From: CAYSUS01 sp964434165
GTDB taxonomy: Bacteria > Planctomycetota > Planctomycetia > Pirellulales > Thermoguttaceae
Length of the DNA: 37,052 nucleotides
Direction of reading: 5' to 3'
Assembly: GCA_964434165.1 (NCBI GenBank)
Contig: CAYSUS010000069.1
Coordinates: 1-37,052, forward strand
Part shown: piece after piece, positions 31,230 to 37,052 of the stretch
How the letters are laid out: each line of letters starts with the position of its first letter
Numbering within the stretch: position 1 is the stretch's first letter
Notes under the pieces: model-generated
The model's database searches: none
Told to the model about the DNA's origin: nothing
Seen by the model: only the letters and a program-made list of their open reading frames with translations
Program-made: the position numbers and the translations under genes

Positions 31230-32849
31230 ATGCCCCGAGCCAACGCCCTCCGTCGTGCAACGCCGGCCGCTTGTGCAGCCGTCCTGTTCGTGTTTCCTCT
31301 CTACGCGCTTCGGGCGCAAGAGGCCGCGGTGCAGTCCGCAAGACCCAACGTCGTGCTCATCGTCTGCGACGATCTGAACGACTACGTCTCAGGGATGGGC
31401 GGCCATCCGCAGGCGCGGACGCCGCAGATCGCCCGGCTGGCGAGCTCCGGCGTGACGTTCACGCGGGCGTACAGCAACTTCCCCATCTGCGCGCCTTCGC
31501 GGGGTAGCTTCCTGACCGGCGTCTATCCGCACCACTCGCGCTACCTGACCTTCGCCAAGTGGTACGAGAACCCGGTACTGAAGAACTGCAAGACCCTCAT
31601 GGAGCACTTCCGCGACAACGGCTACCGGGTGACGGGCTCCGGGAAGCTGTTGCACCACAACCTGCCGTCCGCGTGGGACGAGTTCAAGCACAAGGCCGAC
31701 TACGGCCCGTTCGTCTATGACGGCAGGCAGCGCGTGGCCCACCCGTCCGTGCCCGAGCCCTTCCGCAGCATCGGCCCGGTGGACGGCTCGTTCGCGCCCC
31801 TCTCCGACGTGCCGTTCGGCGGCCAAGGGGGCCGCGGGTGGATCTACGGCACCTGGGGCAAGGTCGAGCCGTTGCGCTACCGCGACGAGGACGATCGCGA
31901 CCCCACGCCCGACGAGCGCAACGCGGCCTGGGCCGCCGCGCGCCTTGCCGAGTTCGCCCGGGAGCCGGGCGACGGGCCGTTCTTCCTGGGCGTGGGCTTC
32001 ATCCGTCCCCATACGCCGCTGCACGTGCCCGGGCGGTTCTTCGACATGTTTCCCACGGAGAAGCTGGAGCTGCCGACGATCCAGCCCGGCGACGCCGAGG
32101 ACTGCCACTACGCCGAGGTGTACGATCCGGAGGTCAAGGGCCTGAAGTACTTCCGGCTGCTCAAGCAATCCTACCCGGACCTGGAGGACGGGCTGAAGGC
32201 GTTCACCCAGGCCTACCTGGCCAGCGTGGCGGCGGTGGACGAGTGCATCGGCCGCGTGGTGCAGGCCGTGGACGACAGCCCGCTGCGCACCAACACGATC
32301 GTCGTCGTCACCAGCGACCACGGGTGGAACATGGGCCAGAAGGACTACCTGTTCAAGAACTCGCTGTGGGAGGAGAGCGCCCGGGTGCCGCTGGTGATCC
32401 GCGCGCCCGGCGTGGCGCGGCGGGGAGGGGCGTGCCGGCATCCCGTGTCGCTGATCGATCTCTACCCCACGCTCGTCGATCTCTGCGCGCTGGAGGGCGA
32501 CACGCGCAAGGGCCCCGAGGGGGCGCCGCTGGACGGCCACAGCCTGCGGCCCTTCCTCGAAGACCCCGCCGGGGGCGCGTGGGACGGGCCCGACGCGGCC
32601 CTGACCGTGATCTTCGCCGGCCGCGGTAGCGGCATGGACCCCGCGCGCCAGCACTGGTCGGTGCGCACGGCGCGGTGGCGGTACATCCTCTACAACAACG
32701 GGGCCGAGGAGCTTTACGACCACCAGGCCGATCCCCACGAATGGACGAACCTCGCCGGCAGGGCGGACGTCGATCGCGTGCGCCGGGCGCTGAAGGCCAA
32801 GCTCCTGAAGATGCGAACGCCGAGGGCAGGGACGAAACCCGCGCGGTGA
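31230..32849 (+). CDS. Secreted sulfatase, iduronate-2-sulfatase-like
   Basis: A 539-residue type I sulfatase. A signal peptide covers residues 1 to about 30 (ending LRAQE). Active-site features are complete: the calcium-binding Asp pair in LIVCDDLND (D47-D48), the formylglycine motif CAPSR at 87-91 with C87 the residue converted by the formylglycine-generating enzyme, GSGKLLHHN with Lys and His, and VVTSDHGWNMGQK with the second Asp-His. The C-terminal segment WRYILYNNGAEELYDHQADP is typical. Similarity in SLWEESARVPLVIRAPGV points to the iduronate-2-sulfatase/choline-sulfatase-like branch that removes sulfate from sulfated polysaccharides. CAGGAG lies nine bases before ATG 31230. The exact glycan is unknown. 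Confidence 0.93.
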   Translation: MPRANALRRATPAACAAVLFVFPLYALRAQEAAVQSARPNVVLIVCDDLNDYVSGMGGHPQARTPQIARLASSGVTFTRAYSNFPICAPSRGSFLTGVYPHHSRYLTFAKWYENPVLKNCKTLMEHFRDNGYRVTGSGKLLHHNLPSAWDEFKHKADYGPFVYDGRQRVAHPSVPEPFRSIGPVDGSFAPLSDVPFGGQGGRGWIYGTWGKVEPLRYRDEDDRDPTPDERNAAWAAARLAEFAREPGDGPFFLGVGFIRPHTPLHVPGRFFDMFPTEKLELPTIQPGDAEDCHYAEVYDPEVKGLKYFRLLKQSYPDLEDGLKAFTQAYLASVAAVDECIGRVVQAVDDSPLRTNTIVVVTSDHGWNMGQKDYLFKNSLWEESARVPLVIRAPGVARRGGACRHPVSLIDLYPTLVDLCALEGDTRKGPEGAPLDGHSLRPFLEDPAGGAWDGPDAALTVIFAGRGSGMDPARQHWSVRTARWRYILYNNGAEELYDHQADPHEWTNLAGRADVDRVRRALKAKLLKMRTPRAGTKPAR

Positions 32850-32913
32850 CGCGGCGGAGCAGCCATCCGAGCCGAGCCCTTGCGGTCGGTCCAGAGCGTC
32901 GGGAGGCGACGTC

Positions 32914-32930
32914 CCCGCGCCGCGCGCGGG
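32914..32930 (+). terminator. GC hairpin downstream of the sulfatase gene
   Basis: CCCGCGC pairs with GCGCGGG around a three-base loop, 64 bases after the sulfatase stop. No T tract follows. The rest of the 250-bp gap up to 33101 shows no gene. Confidence 0.4.
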
Positions 32931-33101
32931 AACGAGGAGCCGCGCCGAGCCCTGCTCCCATCCCGCCGGGGCGGCGTGATGCTCGCTGGCTCCTGCCCCT
33001 CGACTCCCGCCTTCCCGCCGCGCGCCACGGGTCACTTCCCTCTCGCCGAGAATCACCCGTCACGCTTGCGTCGCTGGTGCTTTGCGGCCTAGGATGGCCG
33101 C

Positions 33102-33656
33102 ATGGACGCAATGGATGAGAGACCGTCGCCGCGAGCGCCGCGTGGCTGCCAGTTCGGATTGCGCCCGTTACTGCTGGCGGCATTTGCCGTCGCGGTGTTT
33201 CTACCCCTGATGCAATGGCTTTAGGATTGCCACCGGAGCTTCAGCGGTCTTGTCGGTGCGGTCTTGGTCGCGACTCTGCTGCGTTGGGTTGACTCGGAAC
33301 TCGGCAGTCTGATCGGCTACAAGTCGCGTCATGGGTTGGGCTGGCTTGCCGCCACGACCGGGTTCATCCTGTTCGTGTTCGCCTGGCATTTCGGCATTCG
33401 TAACCCTGGGCAACTCGGAAGAGTCGTCTGTTCCATGCGGGGAACTGGCGTGCTGGATGACGTCCTGCTGGGCTGTACCTTGATGGGGACCGGGCTCGAG
33501 TTTTTCATAAGTTGCGTGGAGTGCTTCTGGCTCGAGTCTCGCGGGCGTCCACCCGTTGCCACTCGTCCTTGGTTCGTGGTTGCCGTGTTCTGCGTGCTCG
33601 TCGGTGTCGCCCTCGTCCTCGGTGCGCTGTTCCGCGTTCTGCACGTCCCTTTCTGA
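33102..33656 (+). pseudogene. Small membrane-protein gene interrupted by an in-frame TAG
   Basis: A 185-codon frame from ATG 33102 to TGA 33654-33656 contains a single in-frame TAG at 33222-33224. The first part encodes 40 residues with a basic start and one hydrophobic segment (RPLLLAAFAVAVFLPLM). The second part continues in the same frame without a good start of its own (only TTG 33264, no ribosome-binding site) and has three further hydrophobic segments, near GWLAATTGFILFVFAWHFG, LDDVLLGCTLMGTGLEFF and WFVVAVFCVLVGVALVLG. The whole would be a four-segment membrane protein. It is either a nonsense pseudogene, two short genes, or a readthrough product. GC content looks lower than in the neighbours. 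No family is recognised. Confidence 0.6.
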
Positions 33657-33694
33657 GGGGGTCTTTCAGCACGCGGACGCAGGAAACGAGAAGA

Positions 33695-33715
33695 TGCCCG
33701 CGCTGCGCGCGGGCA
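33695..33715. terminator. 8-bp hairpin in convergent intergenic region
   Basis: TGCCCGCG pairs with CGCGGGCA around a five-base loop, 39 bases after the end of the interrupted membrane gene. It is one of two hairpins separating it from the converging propeller gene. Confidence 0.5.
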
Positions 33716-33733
33716 TGGCGCGCGACCGCCAGA

Positions 33734-33760
33734 CTTCCGAGGTCTTCAAGACCTCGGAAG
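33734..33760. terminator. Perfect 27-bp palindrome, bidirectional terminator or REP element
   Basis: CTTCCGAGGTC pairs with GACCTCGGAAG around loop TTCAA; as DNA the dyad extends to 13 bp per arm. It sits 27 bases before the stop of the leftward methyltransferase/propeller gene. Its AT/GC-balanced sequence is unlike the local GC-rich hairpins and suggests a dispersed repeat. Confidence 0.65.
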
Positions 33761-33786
33761 CCTGCCCAAGTCCATCGGTTTCCACG

Positions 33787-36700
33787 TCACCGGCTCGCCT
33801 GCTCCTTGCCCGACAGGCACAGGAGCTTGCCGTCGGTCGTCGAGATCAACAGCCGGCCGCCGGCGGCGATCAGGCCATCGAAGACCGGGGCCTTCGCCAG
33901 CGGCATCTCAAAGAGCTTCTCGCCGTCGGCCGCGGACACGGCCCACAGCTTGGCGCCAAGCCGGCCGTCGTAGGCCGCGTAGGGATCGTCCTCGGGCACG
34001 ACATCGGGGTCGCCGGCGAGGAACAGCGTGTCGCCGGCCAGCGTCAGCCCGCGCACGCGGAGGCGGATGTGCCTGGACCACAGCGGATCGGCGGCACGCG
34101 AGAAGCCCGGCCCCTTCTCCCGGTTGATCGAGTTGGGCGCCAGCACCGGCTCATTGTCGCTTGAGTCGGCGAACAGCTCGTAGCCGTCCCTGCCGGGCGT
34201 GGTGGCCGGGCTGAGCCGGTCGCGCCGCGTGAACACGTGGAGGCCGTAGGTCTTCTCGGCGTCGAACACGAGGATCTGCCCGGCCTTCGGGGCGCTGTTC
34301 GCGTAGTAGAACCCCGGCCACCGGCGGCTGTACGTCCAGTACGTGCGATCGTACCACTCGTAATCGACGAATCCCCCGGTGCTCATCAGGTGCAGGCCAG
34401 TCTCCCGGTCGCCCAGCGTGGACGCCCGCGGGGTCTCGACCTGGCGGAGTTCATTGTCGAAGGTCATCTGGAACAGGTAGATCTGCTTGCCGTCGCCCAC
34501 CAGCAGGTCGCCCTTGGTTCCTTCCATGTCGAAGGGCCGGCCAGTCTGATCTTCCGGGTCGGGCCAGGGCCCCACGACCTGGTTCTGGCAGCGGACCTCG
34601 CCCGTCTTCGGGTCGAGGCCGTACAGATACACGCCGCCATCGAGGAAACTCGAACGCCCGGCCGCCACGTAGGCCGTGCCGCGCTGCACGAGCACGCTGC
34701 CCGGCACGGGCCAGGGCGACTCGACCTGCTCGAAGGCCACGATCCGCCTCTCTTCCGGCGCCGCGCGGAACCGCCAGGCGAGCGCGCCGTCCTCGGCCCT
34801 AAGGCAATACACCCAGCCGTCGCGGCTGCCGAACAGTACCGTCCCCTCATGCACGGTGGGCGGGGTATCGACCCGCGCCCCGGCCGTGAAGCTCCACAGC
34901 TTCCTGCCGTCCGAGGCCGTTAGCGCGTGCACCGTGTGGGCATCGACCTGCGAGACGAACACCGTATCGCCGGCCACGACCGCCTGCGAGAGCCGGCCGC
35001 CGAGGTCCACCTCCCACTGGCGGCTGAGATTCGTCGAGACCGGCTGCGTCGTGCTCCCGCTGCGGGCGCCGTCGTGGCGATAGGTGGGCCAGTCGCCCTG
35101 GCTTGTCGCCATGTCGGGCAGCTTGCCGAAGGCCGGGCCGCGGACCAGGCGCGGCGCGGGATCGGCCTTGCTCCTATTCCCCTTTTCTTCGGCGGCCGCC
35201 AAGGCCAGGAAGCCGTTCAGCTTGACGCCCGGGTAGCAGAAGCAATGGTGGGGCGTGATGTACAACAGGCCGTTGCAGGGGATGAAGCCGTAGTGACAGC
35301 CTGCACGGAGCCAGTCGTTGCGCATGTGGTCGTCCTCTTCGAGGTCGAGGAACTCCACGCCCCGCTTGGTCAACAGCAGGTAGCGGTCGGTGGCCTTGCT
35401 CCGATAGCAGCGGAAGTGGTGCATCGGGCTGATGAGGTGCTTGACCTGGATCGTCCGCTTCACCTCGCCGGTCTTCAGGTCGCGTCCTTCGCGCTTGACG
35501 GCCACGCGGTCCTTCTTGTGCTCGCCCGGCTGGTCGCCGATCCACACCAGGCCGTCGGCCACGAACAGGTCGGCCGGATGCGTGATGCCGGGCCCCGAGA
35601 CGCGCGGCCCGGTCCACAGCCTCTCGCCCGACTCCAGCGACAGCGCCAACACGCCTTCGCCGCTAGTGTAAAGCACCACGCCGTCGTGAATCACGAGCGT
35701 CCCGGCCGAATGGCGCGATCCGCCCGAGGGGCGGCACTTCGCGGTCCATACTTCTTTGCCGTTGGCGATGTCTACGCACACGACGGCCTCGCTGTTGTGG
35801 TAGCACGCCCGGTTGCCCGCGGCGGAGAGCGTGATGATCTTCACCGGCTCGGGATCGCGGCTCCAGAGCTTCTTGCCGGTCTTCGGATCGACCGCGACGA
35901 TCGAGGCCGGGCCCGGAGGGCACACCGACCACTCGTGCGGGTTCATGCGGCGCCGCTGCTTGGCCTTCTCCCTGGGCCCCGGCGGGGAGGCCACGCTGAG
36001 CTGCTCGCGAACGCAGAGCAGCAGCACGCCGTCGGCCAGGACCAGCTCGTCGGTGCCCTCGGTCCCTTCGAGCACGCGCACGGTCTGGCCCGTGGCCGCG
36101 TCGAGCACCGTGACCGGCGCGTTCTTGTAGCCGAACGTGAAGTACACGTGCTCCCCGTCGGTGACCAGGCGCCGCTGCAGCGTCAGCGGGGCGCTCCACA
36201 TGCCCACCGTGTTCCACTCGCGAAAACCCCAATTGGGAATGGACCGCTTCCAGAGCAGCACGCCGCTGAAGGCGTCGCGCGCGATCAGCGACCACCGGGC
36301 GGGCAAGCGGAACAGCGGCGAGTCGGGCATGCCGGCCAGGCCCTCATCCAGCGTGTAGAACATGCGCCCGCCGGCAGACACCGCCGCGTTGATGCTCGGG
36401 TTGAACTCGTGGCTCCGCTCCCACTTGGGGTCGGAGATCCAGCGGGTCTTCCTGGGCGGACCCACGCGCCGGTCGGCCGCCACGGCATTGCCCGACGCGT
36501 CGTGCAGGTAGTGCGACCAGTCGTCGATGTCGCGCGGCTGCGGCTTGACGGTCTTCTTCCACGCGCCGTCCTCCTCGACGCACGCCACGCCGCCCGGGCA
36601 CAAGACGCGAAGGACTTCGTCCATGGCCACGTCGCCGGGCTTGTCTACGACCACGAGCTGCACGAGGTCGTCGGCGTAGGGCAGGCGCTCGCCGTCGAAC

Positions 36701-36996
36701 GTCGAAACGCTGACCGGGCCGTAGAGCCCCTTCGACAGGATCTGCCCGCGCGCGGCATTTACCGCGCGGGGGTCCGTGTCGAGCCCCTGGACGAGGAACC
36801 CGTCCCCGGCGCGAAGGGCCGCGGTCAACTGCCCGCCACCGCAGCCCAGATGGACGACCAGTCCTCCCTTGACGCCCGCAAGGTCGAGGATCTCCTTCGC
36901 CGCCTGCCCGGCCGGCGATGTGTCAGCGGCCCAGGAGGTCGAGCTCAGAAGAGTCGTCGTGAACGCCACGACGCAAACCGCGCAGAATCGTAACAT
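33787..36996 (-). CDS. Secreted methyltransferase-like/PQQ-type beta-propeller fusion
   Basis: A 1069-residue exported protein. The signal peptide runs from residue 1 to about 23 (ending SWAAD). Residues about 30-150 form a class I methyltransferase-like Rossmann domain: motif I VVHLGCGGGQL at 47-57, the acidic end of strand 2 in VQGLDTDPRAV and a motif IV-like LVQLVVVDKP. From about residue 165 onward come PQQ-type propeller blades typical of BamB-like and quinoprotein-like proteins (GRMFYTLDEGL, AFSGVLLWKRSIP, DPKTGKKLWSRDPE, ANGKEVWTAKC, ASDGRKLWSFT, DPKTGEVRCQNQ, AADGEKLFEMP). S-adenosylmethionine is not expected outside the cytoplasm, so the first domain may be catalytically idle. GGGGG lies before ATG 36996. 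The gene is a single unit. Confidence 0.85.
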   Translation of the reverse strand: MLRFCAVCVVAFTTTLLSSTSWAADTSPAGQAAKEILDLAGVKGGLVVHLGCGGGQLTAALRAGDGFLVQGLDTDPRAVNAARGQILSKGLYGPVSVSTFDGERLPYADDLVQLVVVDKPGDVAMDEVLRVLCPGGVACVEEDGAWKKTVKPQPRDIDDWSHYLHDASGNAVAADRRVGPPRKTRWISDPKWERSHEFNPSINAAVSAGGRMFYTLDEGLAGMPDSPLFRLPARWSLIARDAFSGVLLWKRSIPNWGFREWNTVGMWSAPLTLQRRLVTDGEHVYFTFGYKNAPVTVLDAATGQTVRVLEGTEGTDELVLADGVLLLCVREQLSVASPPGPREKAKQRRRMNPHEWSVCPPGPASIVAVDPKTGKKLWSRDPEPVKIITLSAAGNRACYHNSEAVVCVDIANGKEVWTAKCRPSGGSRHSAGTLVIHDGVVLYTSGEGVLALSLESGERLWTGPRVSGPGITHPADLFVADGLVWIGDQPGEHKKDRVAVKREGRDLKTGEVKRTIQVKHLISPMHHFRCYRSKATDRYLLLTKRGVEFLDLEEDDHMRNDWLRAGCHYGFIPCNGLLYITPHHCFCYPGVKLNGFLALAAAEEKGNRSKADPAPRLVRGPAFGKLPDMATSQGDWPTYRHDGARSGSTTQPVSTNLSRQWEVDLGGRLSQAVVAGDTVFVSQVDAHTVHALTASDGRKLWSFTAGARVDTPPTVHEGTVLFGSRDGWVYCLRAEDGALAWRFRAAPEERRIVAFEQVESPWPVPGSVLVQRGTAYVAAGRSSFLDGGVYLYGLDPKTGEVRCQNQVVGPWPDPEDQTGRPFDMEGTKGDLLVGDGKQIYLFQMTFDNELRQVETPRASTLGDRETGLHLMSTGGFVDYEWYDRTYWTYSRRWPGFYYANSAPKAGQILVFDAEKTYGLHVFTRRDRLSPATTPGRDGYELFADSSDNEPVLAPNSINREKGPGFSRAADPLWSRHIRLRVRGLTLAGDTLFLAGDPDVVPEDDPYAAYDGRLGAKLWAVSAADGEKLFEMPLAKAPVFDGLIAAGGRLLISTTDGKLLCLSGKEQASR

Positions 36997-37052
36997 GGTG
37001 ACGTGCCCCCGTTTTCTGTACCAGGGGTTATGGGAGTACGGTCTGGGTTAAG

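Noticed and set aside
33264..33656. The second half of the interrupted frame as an independent 130-residue gene starting at TTG
   Set aside because: No ribosome-binding site is seen and the frame is continuous with the upstream 40-codon frame apart from one TAG, so it is reported as one interrupted gene.
34927..36993. A 688-residue plus-strand frame opposite the propeller gene
   Set aside because: It is the reverse shadow of the PQQ-type protein; composition and lack of motifs argue against coding.

Overview
The window is a high-GC chromosomal segment that looks like a planctomycete (Planctomycetota). The pointers are prepilin-type DUF1559 proteins, a PEP-CTERM-sorted protein with LamG-like domains, an HzsA-related cytochrome-like protein, a formylglycine-type sulfatase, many secreted Gfo/Idh- and TIM-barrel-type sugar enzymes, and a PQQ-type beta-propeller fused to a methyltransferase-like domain. 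No phage, transposase, integrase or CRISPR genes are visible. The assignment rests on protein recognition, not on a phylogenetic marker.

Layout. (1) 1-2516: a dense one-strand tRNA array with at least eleven readable tRNAs (Met x2, Val, Thr, Ala x2, Ser, Arg x3, His) plus one tRNA-like unit without a normal anticodon arm. It is interrupted by an antisense dual-specificity-phosphatase gene and by an SPFH/band-7 gene. Several of the tRNAs break rules for conserved positions and none encodes CCA. (2) 2574-6126, minus strand: a cell-surface operon of a PEP-CTERM LamG protein, a small lipoprotein and a DUF1559 pseudopilin. (3) 6369-19637: a carbohydrate-catabolism island built around a divergent promoter at about 12.2-12.5 kb. 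Leftward run a XylR-like regulator, a FucI/AraA-like isomerase, two sugar phosphate isomerase/epimerase-type TIM barrels and a Gfo/Idh/MocA dehydrogenase. Rightward run a Tat-exported aldo/keto-reductase-like protein, a four-heme cytochrome, a second Gfo/Idh/MocA dehydrogenase, a zinc alcohol/polyol dehydrogenase, an FGGY kinase, an AroE-like dehydrogenase and a cupin-type phosphoglucose isomerase. (4) 19664-24352: an HzsA-related secreted protein, a YedK/HMCES-type DNA-crosslink protein and an aberrant DUF1559-like protein. (5) 24448-29978, minus strand: two translationally coupled giant membrane proteins that together carry four GATase-I/GldG-like sensor domains. (6) 30427-36996: a DUF4272 protein, a sulfatase, a small membrane gene apparently split by an in-frame amber codon, and the secreted methyltransferase/PQQ-propeller fusion.

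How the genes work together. The island in (3) holds a complete set of activities for taking up a sugar or polyol into central metabolism: oxidation by Gfo/Idh and zinc dehydrogenases, isomerisation by FucI-like and TIM-barrel enzymes, phosphorylation by the FGGY kinase and entry at fructose-6-phosphate through cupin PGI. A single XylR-type regulator could control it. Its AroE-like member, secreted enzymes and tetraheme protein do not fit a textbook pathway, so the substrate is unknown. The sulfatase, LamG/PEP-CTERM protein and secreted propellers fit a lifestyle of degrading complex, partly sulfated polysaccharides. The most unusual parts are the irregular tRNA array with its embedded protein genes and the tandem membrane-sensor pair.
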